Positions 56,530 through 64,000 of a stretch of 64,000 nt of DNA are shown here, piece by piece. The stretch is from Palsa-883 sp963847615 (lineage in GTDB: Bacteria; Pseudomonadota; Alphaproteobacteria; Acetobacterales; Acetobacteraceae), in assembly GCA_963847615.1 (NCBI GenBank), contig CAWKAN010000016.1, forward strand, positions 248,001 to 312,000. Reading direction: 5' to 3'. The notes under the pieces are model-generated. The model was not told where the DNA came from. It searched no databases and saw nothing but the letters and a program-made list of their open reading frames with translations. How positions within the stretch are numbered: the stretch's first letter is position 1; each line of letters starts with the position of its first letter. Position numbers and translations under genes: made by a program.

Positions 56530-56547
56530 GTTCGCGCCGGGGGCCGC

Positions 56548-57075
56548 CTAGTGGTCCCGCCGGACCGGCGCTGCGGCGGGTGCGCGCGCCTCCTCGACCG
56601 GGGCCAGTTCGGGTGCGACCGGGCACACCGCCATGCCGAGATACGGCTTCGGGTCAACCGCGTGGCCGTCGATCCGCACCTCGAAGTGCACATGGGCGCC
56701 GTGGGCGTGGCCGGTGGTGCCGATCTTGCCGATGATCTGCCCGGCGCTGACCGGCGCGCCGCGGGCGATGCCGGGGGCGAAGGCCGACATATGGGCGTAG
56801 CGCGTGAGCACGCCGTCGGCGTGCTGGATATCGACGATCTTGCCGTAGGCATAATACCAGCCGGCGTAGACCACCGTGCCGCCCGCCGCGGCCCGGATCG
56901 GCGAACCATACGGCGCCATCAGGTCAACGCCGGAATGGGTTGGACCGAAGCCGCGCGACAGCTCGCGCAATTGCGTGGCTGGCATGAGCATCTGGCCGCA
57001 GAATTCCCCGACCCGTGGCGCGGCAGCGGCCGGCAAAGCGAGCAGCAAGCCGAGCAGAAGGACTGTGAGGCGCAT
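56548..57075 (-). CDS. M23 family metallopeptidase, secreted
   Basis: LytM/M23-type peptidase expected to act on peptidoglycan cross-links in the periplasm. It has a signal peptide (MRLTVLLLGLLLALPAAAAP), then RGFGPTHSGVDLMAPYGSPI with the zinc-binding His and Asp, AGGTVVYAGWYYAYGKIVDI, TRYAHMSAFA, and the second motif HAHGAHVHFEVRIDG with the remaining His ligands. All zinc ligands appear present, so it is probably catalytic and not a regulatory LytM factor. 175 residues from ATG 57075; a longer frame (to 57135) is open but weaker as a signal peptide. Confidence 0.92.
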   Translation of the reverse strand: MRLTVLLLGLLLALPAAAAPRVGEFCGQMLMPATQLRELSRGFGPTHSGVDLMAPYGSPIRAAAGGTVVYAGWYYAYGKIVDIQHADGVLTRYAHMSAFAPGIARGAPVSAGQIIGKIGTTGHAHGAHVHFEVRIDGHAVDPKPYLGMAVCPVAPELAPVEEARAPAAAPVRRDH

Positions 57076-57376
57076 GCCGTCGGGGTACCATGGCATGGTT
57101 AACAAAACCATGACGGCGCGCCGCTTTATCCGCATCGGGAATGTTTATGCGGCGACGATCCTCGTTTGTTCTTGTGACGCGGCAACAGCGGGACGCGCCG
57201 AGCGGTTCGCTGGCGGACCGGCGGCGGTTTCGGACGGCGTCGGCGCGACCGGTGCTGCGGGATCGGGCGATCGCACGCCAGCCGGGTGCAGCGGTTCGCA
57301 GTTCGCGCCGGGCCGCGGCTCGGCTAACCTGACCGCGGGACCAATCACCCTGATGTCCCGGCAAGGGAGGACGGCG

Positions 57377-58180
57377 ATGCCGACAACGATCGGGGCCAAT
57401 CTGGCCCGCCAGAAACTGCTGAACGACGAGCTGGTGGTGTGCCTGGGGGTCAATCAGTTGCGTACCCCGAACATCGCCATGATCGCCGCCGCGTGCGGCT
57501 TCGATGCGCTGTATATCGACCTGGAGCACAACCCGACCTCGCTGGAGACGGCGGCGGCGATCTGCGTCGCGGCACTCGGCCTGGGGGTCACGCCGATCGC
57601 GCGCGTCACCTCGCACGATCCGCACGACGCGACGCGCATCCTGGATTGCGGCGCGCAGGGCGTGATGGTGCCGCACATCCAGAACGCGGCCGAGGCGCGC
57701 GCGGTGGTGCGGGCGTGCCGCTTCGCCCCGCTCGGGCATCGTTCCGCAGCGGGTACGGTGCCGGCGTTGGGCTACGCGCCACTGAAACAGCCGCAGATCA
57801 ACCAGGCGCTGAACCAGCACACGCTGCTGATCGCCATGCTGGAGACGCCGGAGGCGATCGTCAATGTCGATGCCATCGCCGCGGTGGACGGGATCGACGT
57901 GGTGCATATCGGTTCCACCGACCTGTCCACCGAGATGGGCATCCCCGGCGACTACCAGCACGAACGCATGCGCGCGGCGTTCGAGGCGACGGCGGCGGCG
58001 GCGAAGCGGCACGGCAAGGCGATGGGCGTCGGCGGCGTGCGCGAGGACCTTCCGTTCCAGACCTGGCTGGTGCAGCTCGGGGTTCGCTACCTCACCAGCG
58101 GATCGGATGTCGGCTACATCCTGTCGGGCGGGCGGGCCGACGTGCGCCAGCAGCGGGCGATTCCGCTGAAGCCGGCATGA
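57377..58180 (+). CDS. HpcH/HpaI aldolase family protein
   Basis: Metal-dependent class II aldolase of the HpcH/HpaI family, cleaving 2-oxo-4-hydroxy acids to pyruvate or a relative plus an aldehyde. The 267-residue protein shows LGVNQLRTPNIAMIAAACGF, DALYIDLEHNPTSLETAAAI (DLEH, the base-region His), CGAQGVMVPHIQNAAEARAV, MLETPEAIVNVDAIAAVDGI (metal-binding Glu), and HIGSTDLSTEMGIPGDY (second metal ligand Asp). AGGGAGG lies 7-13 bases before ATG 57377. Its end overlaps the next gene by 4 bases, coupling their translation. Confidence 0.92.
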   Translation: MPTTIGANLARQKLLNDELVVCLGVNQLRTPNIAMIAAACGFDALYIDLEHNPTSLETAAAICVAALGLGVTPIARVTSHDPHDATRILDCGAQGVMVPHIQNAAEARAVVRACRFAPLGHRSAAGTVPALGYAPLKQPQINQALNQHTLLIAMLETPEAIVNVDAIAAVDGIDVVHIGSTDLSTEMGIPGDYQHERMRAAFEATAAAAKRHGKAMGVGGVREDLPFQTWLVQLGVRYLTSGSDVGYILSGGRADVRQQRAIPLKPA

Positions 58181-58602
58181 TCGCCGGGGCGGCGCGCGCG
58201 TTCCTGGAGGCAAGCCGGGTGGGCCATCTCGCCACCGCGGATGCGCGCGCCATGCCGCACGTGGTGCCGGTGTGCTTCGCCTGCACCGACGCCACGCTTT
58301 ATGTCAGCATCGATGCGAAACCGAAGGGCGCGGCTGCCGGATTGAAGCGGATTCGCAATATCGTGGCGAACCCGCGCGCCGCCTTCGTCGCCGATCGCTA
58401 TGACGAGGACTGGGCGCGGCTCGGCTGGGTGATGCTGCGCGGAGCGGCGGAGCTGCTCGAGGCCGGCGCCGAGCACGACCGGGCGCAGGCGCTGCTGCGC
58501 GATCGTTACGCGCAGTATCGCACCATGCGGATCGAGGCGCTGCCGGTGATCGCGCTGCGCGTTGCGCGCGTCACCACCTGGGGTAACCTGTCGGGCGCAT
58601 GA
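58177..58602 (+). CDS. Pyridoxamine 5'-phosphate oxidase-like (PPOX) protein
   Basis: Flavin- or F420-binding split-barrel protein of 141 residues. Family parts are RAFLEASRVGHLATADARAMP, HVVPVCFACTDATLYVSIDAKP, RIRNIVANPRAAFVADRYDE, WARLGWVMLRGAAELLEAG and the C-terminal RVARVTTWG, with the W-G ending typical of the probable F420-dependent PPOX group. It overlaps the aldolase gene by 4 bases (ATGA) and is followed 18 bases later by a Nudix gene, so the three may form an operon. The exact substrate is unknown. Confidence 0.85.
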   Translation: MIAGAARAFLEASRVGHLATADARAMPHVVPVCFACTDATLYVSIDAKPKGAAAGLKRIRNIVANPRAAFVADRYDEDWARLGWVMLRGAAELLEAGAEHDRAQALLRDRYAQYRTMRIEALPVIALRVARVTTWGNLSGA

Positions 58603-58620
58603 TTATTGGAACGGACCCCG

Positions 58621-59415
58621 ATGCCACAGACTGATCGCCCGCCGGTTGCCACGCCGCGTCCCGCCGCCACCGTGCTGCTGCTGCGCGACAGCAAGCAGGG
58701 GATCGAGGTGTTCATGCAGGTGCGCCACCAGGACATGAAGTTCGCCTCCGGCGCGCTGGTGTTCCCCGGCGGGCGGGTCGATCCGGAGGACCATGCGCTG
58801 GCCGCGGATGCGGCGCTGTCGCCGGCGACCGCCGGGCTTGATCCGCTGATCGGCGCGCTGCGCGTCGCCGCCATTCGCGAAACGTTCGAGGAGAGCGGCG
58901 TGCTGCTCGCCCGCCCGCGCGGCGAGGCGGGGCTGGTGTCCGGCGCACGGTTGCGCGAATTGCCGGCCGGCGCGCAGGGGTTCGCGGGGATGCTGGACGA
59001 TGCGGGGCTGGTGCTGGCGGCGGACCTGCTGGTGCGGTTCGCGCATTGGATCACGCCGGTGCACAACCCGCGGCGGTTCGACACGCATTTCTTTGCCCTG
59101 GCGGCGCCGGCCGACCAGCTCGCGGCACATGACGGCACCGAATCGGTCGAGTCGATGTGGATCGCCCCGCGCGCGGTGGTGGCGGGTAGCGAGGCCGGCC
59201 GGTTCAAGCTGGTGTTCGCCACGCTGATGAACCTGAAGCGGCTGGATCGATACGCCACCGTGGCGGATGCGCTGGAGGCAGCGGCGCGCACCCGGGTGGT
59301 GACGGTGACGCCGGAACTGGTCAGCCGCGGCGAGGGCAACACCCGCCAGATGCGCATCCCGGCCGAGGCGGGCTACGGCGGCGAGGTGTTCACCGTCGAT
59401 CTGCCGCCGGCGTGA
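58621..59415 (+). CDS. Nudix hydrolase
   Basis: Nudix-fold pyrophosphohydrolase, 264 residues, similar in layout to NUDT19/NUDT7-like CoA-type enzymes where the Nudix box is split. The box pieces are VFPGGRVDPEDHAL and, after an insertion, LRVAAIRETFEESGVLL (the REXXEEXG part). A conserved WITPVHNPRRFDTHFFALAAP follows, typical of this group. The start ATG 58621 (MPQTDRPP) is preferred to the in-frame TTG at 58606. Downstream the DNA turns into an inverted repeat. Confidence 0.9.
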   Translation: MPQTDRPPVATPRPAATVLLLRDSKQGIEVFMQVRHQDMKFASGALVFPGGRVDPEDHALAADAALSPATAGLDPLIGALRVAAIRETFEESGVLLARPRGEAGLVSGARLRELPAGAQGFAGMLDDAGLVLAADLLVRFAHWITPVHNPRRFDTHFFALAAPADQLAAHDGTESVESMWIAPRAVVAGSEAGRFKLVFATLMNLKRLDRYATVADALEAAARTRVVTVTPELVSRGEGNTRQMRIPAEAGYGGEVFTVDLPPA

Positions 59416-59487
59416 CTTGGGCGTGCGGTGCGACCTGGCGGGCCGGGCGCGGAGGTGCGCGGTTTCCGGCCGGCTGGATTGGCGGAC

Positions 59488-59613
59488 ACCTCTCCCGCCC
59501 TGCGCGGGAGAGTTCGCGGCGCGCAACGACGCGGGTGAGGGTGGTGCCGGCTGCACCACCCTCACCCGCCTCGCTTCGCTCGTCAACCTCTCCCGCGCAG
59601 GGCGGGAGAGGTG
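59488..59613. repeat. Nested inverted repeat (CTCTCCCGC family)
   Basis: CACCTCTCCCGCCCTGCGCG near 59488 pairs with CGCGCAGGGCGGGAGAGGTG ending near 59613, and inside it GGGTGAGGGTGGTGC pairs with GCACCACCCTCACCC around CGGCT. Repeats of this kind are common between genes in alphaproteobacteria. It separates two convergent genes and could end transcription from both sides. Confidence 0.7.
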
Positions 59614-59644
59614 TACGGCGGGGCGCGCGGTGCGGCGGGGGGTG

Positions 59645-60514
59645 TTACAAGACGGTCTCGCAACGGAACCCTTCGCCCCAGCGCTTCACATGGCCGCGCG
59701 ACGGCGAGGGGAAATGCGCAAAGCAGCACAGCGTGTTGGTGTCGCAGTAGGTCTCCAGGAACTTGCGCCGCGTCGCCGCGCCCTGCTTGGGATCGTAATC
59801 CACCCGCATCGACAGTTCGGTGTAGCGGCCCTGCAGCGGCGAGTGGATCAGGTCGCCGGTGATCACCGCCTGCTTGCCCGCCTTGCCCAGCGCCACCGCG
59901 AAGTGATCGATCGTGTGCCCCGGCGTCGGGATCAGATGCAGGTGGTCGTCCAGCCCGTAATCGCTGGTGATCAGCTCGGCGCGCTTGGCGTCTATGATCG
60001 GCAGCACGCTGTCGGCGATGCAGGGGATCGGCGTCCTGGCGTTCTCCGCCGTCCAGTAGTCCAGCTCCTTCTTGGAGAACAGGTAGCGTGCCTTCGGGAA
60101 GGTCGGCACCCAGCGCCCGTTCTCCAGCTTCGTGTTCCAGCCGACATGATCGACGTGGAGATGCGTGCACATCACGACGTCGATGTCGTTCACCGTCAGC
60201 CCCAGGGCGGCGAGGCCGCGCATCCAGGCGTCGTCCTTCTTCTGGTGCCACAGCGGGCGCGCGGTGCGGTCCTTGTCGTTGCCGATGCAACTGTTGACCA
60301 GCACCACGTGGCGCGGCGTGCGCACGATGTAGGACTGGAAGCACAGCACCAGGTTGTCCTTGGCATCCAGCGCCGCGGGCTGCAGCCAGGAGCGGTTCTC
60401 CGCCAGCAGCTCCGGCGTCAGGCCGGGCAGGAATTCCAGCGCGGGGGTGAAGCCGGTTTCCATCTCGACGATCCGATGGATCGTCATGTCGCCGACGGTG
60501 AACGTGTTGCTCAT
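59645..60514 (-). CDS. Metallo-beta-lactamase-fold hydrolase
   Basis: A 289-residue zinc hydrolase of the MBL superfamily. The metal motif is CTHLHVDHVGWN (HxHxDH), with further ligands in IPTPGHTIDHFAV and TGDLIHSPLQ, and a C-terminal FAHFPSPSRGHV. This arrangement is near the lactonase/AttM-like and methyl-parathion-hydrolase-like groups; I cannot choose between them. AGGAGG in the upstream stretch supports ATG 60514. It follows the quinone oxidoreductase gene by 44 bases on the same strand. Confidence 0.9.
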   Translation of the reverse strand: MSNTFTVGDMTIHRIVEMETGFTPALEFLPGLTPELLAENRSWLQPAALDAKDNLVLCFQSYIVRTPRHVVLVNSCIGNDKDRTARPLWHQKKDDAWMRGLAALGLTVNDIDVVMCTHLHVDHVGWNTKLENGRWVPTFPKARYLFSKKELDYWTAENARTPIPCIADSVLPIIDAKRAELITSDYGLDDHLHLIPTPGHTIDHFAVALGKAGKQAVITGDLIHSPLQGRYTELSMRVDYDPKQGAATRRKFLETYCDTNTLCCFAHFPSPSRGHVKRWGEGFRCETVL

Positions 60515-60558
60515 CCCTGGTTCCTCCTGGTTGGGCCTTGCCGGTCCCGATGTTAGCG

Positions 60559-61557
60559 TCAGGCACGGCCCATCGACAACAGCACGCGCCCGATCGTGGC
60601 GCGCAACTCGATCAGCCGGTGCGCCGCCACCGCCTGGTCGAGCGGCAGAACCCGCGCCAGCGCCAGGCGCAGGCGGCCGCCCTGGATGGCGCCGAGCAGA
60701 TCGTCCATGCGCCGGCCGGCCTCCGCCGCGTCGCGCATGTGGTTGGCCAGCCGCGGGCGGGTGAAGAACAGCGACCCGGCATTGCCGAGCGCCATCGGCG
60801 AGATCAATTCCACCAGGCCCGAGGTGTTGCCATACAGCACCACCAGCCCACGCGGCCGCACGCACTGGATGGTCTTGTCGAGCGTCGCCGGTCCCACCGC
60901 GTCATAGGCGACATCGACGCCCTTGCCATCGCCCCAGGATTTTACCGCCGCAACGAAATCTTCGTCGCGATACCGGATCACCCGGTCGGCGCCGAGGCCG
61001 GTGACGAACGCCGCCTTCTCGGCACTGCCGACGGTCGCCAGCACGGTCGAGCCGCACTGCTTGGCAAGCTGCACCAACACATGCCCGACGCCGCCGGCCG
61101 CGGCATGGATCAGGCAGGTCATGCCGGGGGCGAGCCTGCCGGTGTCGTGCGCCAGGTAATGCGCGGTGGTGCCCTGCGAGGGCAGGCCGGCGACGTCCAG
61201 CAGATCGATGCCGTCCGGCACCCTGGTGGCGCGCCACGCCGGCACCGCAACGTAGTCGGCATAGGACCCGAGCTGCTCGCCGTAGATCACCCGATCGCCC
61301 GGCTTGAACTGCGTCACCGCGGCACCGGCCGCGACCACGGTCCCGGCGCCGCCGCCGCCGATCTTCAACGGCGCCTCATTCTCGCCCAGGGCCTTGCTGG
61401 CGCGATAGACGCCCTCGCGCTGGTAGACGTCGGCGAACCCCACCAGCGCGTAGTCCAGCTTCACCACCACCTGGTCCGCCGCCGCCACCGGCATCGGCGC
61501 GTCGATCAGCGTCAGCACCTCCGGCCCGCCCAACCTGGGTACCACGATCATCCGCAT
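60559..61557 (-). CDS. Quinone oxidoreductase, zinc-less MDR family
   Basis: NADPH-dependent medium-chain reductase of the QOR type, 332 residues. Features are a GroES-like domain (VVKLDYALVGFADVYQREG, GGGGAGTVVAAGAAV, YGEQLGSYADYVAVPA), the LPSQGTTAHYLAHDT region, cofactor binding in IHAAAGGVGHVLVQLAKQ, and a C-terminal RVLPLDQAVAAHRLIE. Zinc-binding cysteines are absent, as expected. It reads in the same direction as the ABC permease upstream, 33 bases away. Confidence 0.92.
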   Translation of the reverse strand: MRMIVVPRLGGPEVLTLIDAPMPVAAADQVVVKLDYALVGFADVYQREGVYRASKALGENEAPLKIGGGGAGTVVAAGAAVTQFKPGDRVIYGEQLGSYADYVAVPAWRATRVPDGIDLLDVAGLPSQGTTAHYLAHDTGRLAPGMTCLIHAAAGGVGHVLVQLAKQCGSTVLATVGSAEKAAFVTGLGADRVIRYRDEDFVAAVKSWGDGKGVDVAYDAVGPATLDKTIQCVRPRGLVVLYGNTSGLVELISPMALGNAGSLFFTRPRLANHMRDAAEAGRRMDDLLGAIQGGRLRLALARVLPLDQAVAAHRLIELRATIGRVLLSMGRA

Positions 61558-61590
61558 GGGGTCATTTCCTTCCCGGTTCCTCGCGCCGCC

Positions 61591-63291
61591 TCATTCGCGG
61601 CGCAGCATGAAATCGCGGCCGGCCACCCGCTGGCCAACCGCCACGAACAGCATCGTCGTCACCGCCATGATCAGCCCGAGCGCCGCGAGCTGCTCGAAAT
61701 CGGCGCCCTCGGTCAGATCGAAGAACATCACCGACATGGTACGCGTGCGCGGCCCGTAGAGGAACAGCGCCGAGCTCACCTCGCGCGACGCGGCGATGAA
61801 CACCAGCAGCCACACCGCGATGATGTTGCGCCGCAGGATCGGCAACACCACGCCGCGCAGCGCGATGACGCGCCCGCCGCCGAGGATGCGCACCGCGTCC
61901 TCCATCTCCGGATTGATGCCGCGCATCGCGGCGGCGGCATTGGCGAAGGCGATCGGCAGAAACCGCGTGGTGAAGGCCAGCACCAGGATCGCGCCGGTGC
62001 CGGCCAGCGACAGCGGCGGCGGCGCATAGGCGGCGTAGAAGCCGATCGCCAGCACGATGCCGGGGATCGCGAAGGGGGTCAGGCACAGCACCGACAACAC
62101 GCTGCCCTGCGGCACCAGCCGGCGCGCGACCACATAGGCGATGGTCAGCGCCAGCGCGACCGCCAGGCACGCGGCGGCGGCGGCATAGAGGAAGGTGTTG
62201 ACGATGGATTGCTGCAACGTCGTCTGCTCCAGCAGCAGCAGGCGGAAATTGCCCAAGGTCAGGTTGTCCAGCCCGAAGCCGCGCGCCCAGGCCTTGGCGA
62301 ACGCCGCCTGCAGCAGCACCAGGTAGGGCAGCACGACCGTCAGGCTGGTCACCAGCAGCGCCCAGCCCAGCGCCAGAAAGCGCGCGCGGCCGAGCTCGAT
62401 CGGCCGCCGCTCGCCGCCCTTGCCGGTCAGCGCCACATAGCTGCGCCGATGCAGGATGCGTTGCTGCACCAGGAACAACGCCACGGTGACCAGCAGCAGC
62501 GGCATCGCATAGGCCGCCGCCGCCTCGACGCGCAGCGGAAAGCCGAAGAACTCCAGCAATTGCAGCGGCACCAGGTTGACATGCGCCGGCAGCCCGATGA
62601 TGACCGAGGAGCCGATGATCGAGACCGCCTCCAGGTAGGTAATGATCCAGGCGCCGAGTAGCGCCGGCGCCACCAGCGGCAGGGTGATGCGCAGCGTCGT
62701 GGTGATCCGCCCGGCGCCAAGGATGTTGGCGGCGTCCTCGATCTCGCTCGACACCAGCTCCAGCGCCGCGGTGGTGAAGACGAAACTATACGGGATCGAA
62801 TAGATGGCGATGACGAACGCCAGCCCGGCCAGGCTGTAGATGTTCAACGGTCCGGCGGCCGCGCCGGAGACCGCGACATACAGCCGGTTGAGCCAGCCCG
62901 CGTTCGGCGCGGCCAGCAGCACCCAGCTCGTCGCCCCCAGAAACGGCGGCGTGATGAAGGTCAGCATCACCATCGCCCGCACGAACTGCTTGCATGGCAT
63001 GTCGGTGCGCGCCACCGCCCAGGCCATCGGCACCGTCAGCACCATGCACAGCGTGGCGACCGCCACGCCGAGCAACGCGGAGTTCCACACCCCTTGCAGG
63101 TAGCGCGCCCGGCCGAACGCCAGGGCGTAGCTGTCGAGCGTCAGCCCCGGCGGGCTGGCGTTGGTGTGCTGCAGGCTGATCAGCAGCACCTCGGCGAGCG
63201 GGAACACCACCAGCAGGGCGAGCAGCGCCAGCAGTCCCAACCAGACCAGCCGCGCCGCGTCGGGCCACGCCAGCCGGCGCCAAACGTGCAT
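61591..63291 (-). CDS. Iron(III)-type ABC transporter permease, two fused permease domains
   Basis: A 566-residue inner-membrane permease of the FbpB/ThiP class. Each half carries about six membrane helices and an EAA loop: EIEDAANILGAGRITTTLRI in the first half and EMEDAVRILGGGRVIALRGV in the second. The duplicated loops (both with DA-ILG-GR) show the internal duplication that makes one polypeptide serve as both permease halves. Family members carry ferric iron, thiamine or phosphonates. It lies 21 bases after the binding-protein gene. The ATPase is not in the window and is expected upstream. Confidence 0.92.
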   Translation of the reverse strand: MHVWRRLAWPDAARLVWLGLLALLALLVVFPLAEVLLISLQHTNASPPGLTLDSYALAFGRARYLQGVWNSALLGVAVATLCMVLTVPMAWAVARTDMPCKQFVRAMVMLTFITPPFLGATSWVLLAAPNAGWLNRLYVAVSGAAAGPLNIYSLAGLAFVIAIYSIPYSFVFTTAALELVSSEIEDAANILGAGRITTTLRITLPLVAPALLGAWIITYLEAVSIIGSSVIIGLPAHVNLVPLQLLEFFGFPLRVEAAAAYAMPLLLVTVALFLVQQRILHRRSYVALTGKGGERRPIELGRARFLALGWALLVTSLTVVLPYLVLLQAAFAKAWARGFGLDNLTLGNFRLLLLEQTTLQQSIVNTFLYAAAAACLAVALALTIAYVVARRLVPQGSVLSVLCLTPFAIPGIVLAIGFYAAYAPPPLSLAGTGAILVLAFTTRFLPIAFANAAAAMRGINPEMEDAVRILGGGRVIALRGVVLPILRRNIIAVWLLVFIAASREVSSALFLYGPRTRTMSVMFFDLTEGADFEQLAALGLIMAVTTMLFVAVGQRVAGRDFMLRRE

Positions 63292-63312
63292 CGAGGTCAG
63301 CGCGCGGCGCGG

Positions 63313-64000
63313 TCAGTGGCTGAACAGGTCGCGCCAGCGCTCCACCAGGTCCGGCAGCAACTTTTCCGATTCGGCGGTGCTGATCGGCGGCGCCAGCTTG
63401 ATGTCGCTCAGCTTGCCGCCGCCGGCGATCGTGCTGATGACCTCCGGGCGCACCGATTGCAGGTGCAAGTCCGCCATGATCTGCGAGTGTTCGGCGCTCA
63501 GCAGGAACTCGGTGAACAGCTTGGCGGTGTTCGGTTGCGGCGCGGTCTTCAGGATCGCGGTATAGCCCAGCAGCACCACGGTGCCGTCGGTCGGGTAGAC
63601 CACCGCGATCGGATTGCCCTTGGCGGCGCTGGCGATCGCGATCGTGTCGGGCAGCGCCGCGACGATGCGCTCGCCGGCGTTCAGCGCGGTGAGGCTATCC
63701 AGCGTCGAACGCTGCACCAGCGGATCGTTCTTCGCCAGCTTCTCGTAATAGGCGAAGCCCTCGCGCTTCACCATCGTCATGTCCCAGGCGGCATCGAAGC
63801 CGCTGAACGACGGATCGCCGATCGCGATCTTGCCCTGCCATTTCGGGTCCAGCAGCGCGTCCCAGGAGGTCGGGGCGTCGGCGGCCTTCAGCTTGGTGGT
63901 GTTGTAGGCCAGGGCCATCAGGCCGATGCCCATCGGATAGACATAGCCCGGCGTGATCATCGGCTGCAGCCCGGGGCTGAGTTTGCCGGCCGCCTCGGGC
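63313..64000 (-). CDS. Iron-type ABC transporter substrate-binding protein, N-terminus beyond the window
   Basis: C-terminal 228 codons of an extracellular solute-binding protein (SBP family 1/ FbpA type). Visible parts: YPMGIGLMALAYNTTKLKAA and PTSWDALLDPKWQGKIAIGD, the lobe hinge PSFSGFDAAWDM, then AALPDTIAIASAAKGNPIAV, YPTDGTVVLLGYTAILKTAP and NTAKLFTEFLLSAEHSQIM, all typical for ferric-iron or similar binders. The gene enters from the right edge and ends at 63313; the signal peptide is not seen. It is the upstream gene of the permease. Confidence 0.9.
   Translation of the reverse strand, partial: PEAAGKLSPGLQPMITPGYVYPMGIGLMALAYNTTKLKAADAPTSWDALLDPKWQGKIAIGDPSFSGFDAAWDMTMVKREGFAYYEKLAKNDPLVQRSTLDSLTALNAGERIVAALPDTIAIASAAKGNPIAVVYPTDGTVVLLGYTAILKTAPQPNTAKLFTEFLLSAEHSQIMADLHLQSVRPEVISTIAGGGKLSDIKLAPPISTAESEKLLPDLVERWRDLFSH

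Overview
This window is GC-rich chromosomal DNA. Gene content suggests an alphaproteobacterium, most likely an Acetobacteraceae or other Rhodospirillales member. The pointers are the tsaD / hemC-hemD-mitofilin-hemY block, the phaA-phaB pair for polyhydroxybutyrate, acetyl-CoA synthetase, MaeB-type malic enzyme and many catabolic or transport genes. No rRNA, tRNA or CRISPR array is visible.

Layout. 1-4436 is accessory: a large serine recombinase, a TumE/TumA-like toxin-antitoxin pair (both frameshifted), a small lipoprotein and a HicBA pair. 5143-13807 is a peptide-type ABC transporter (ATPase, binding protein, two permeases, ATPase) flanked by two MmgE/PrpD-family genes. 13838-24936 is core: EVE protein, Rieske-type protein, acs, rlmJ-tsaD, and hemC-hemD-mitofilin-hemY. 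25080-26991 is a group II intron with its reverse transcriptase. 28313-33881 is a second accessory island. It holds a small DNA-binding-like protein, a DNA methylase fused to an antitoxin-like C-terminal domain, and a RES-domain toxin gene split by an IS1380-family insertion with a 4-bp target duplication. 34099-48213 holds a thiolase, a 5-oxoprolinase/hydantoinase, maeB, a carboxymuconolactone decarboxylase-like protein, a hydroxyacid dehydrogenase and a dihydroorotase. 48241-64000 holds a DHDPS-like aldolase, an SMP-30 protein, phaB/phaA, an M23 peptidase, an HpcH aldolase, a PPOX protein, a Nudix hydrolase, a metallo-beta-lactamase-fold hydrolase, a quinone oxidoreductase and part of an iron-type ABC importer.

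Two features stand out. First, the methylase-antitoxin / RES operon joins a restriction-modification-like enzyme to a toxin-antitoxin module; I know of no described system with this layout. Second, the intergenic DNA is packed with palindromic elements of several families: ~290 bp elements with a conserved shell and a variable perfect hairpin core; ~470 bp elements with 15-bp inverted ends; CACGGAG/CACAGAG palindromes; and a GxxExxY pseudogene bracketed by inverted repeats. Many of these share GCAAGCAAG-like ends. The group II intron sits in one palindrome and a MITE-like element in another.

Caution on sequence quality: at least 14 single-base insertions and 2 deletions break otherwise well-conserved genes, nine of them between 37.0 and 42.3 kb. 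Each can be undone by one base change. Such genes are given here as one CDS with the breaks noted; sequencing error is the simplest explanation, real decay the alternative.
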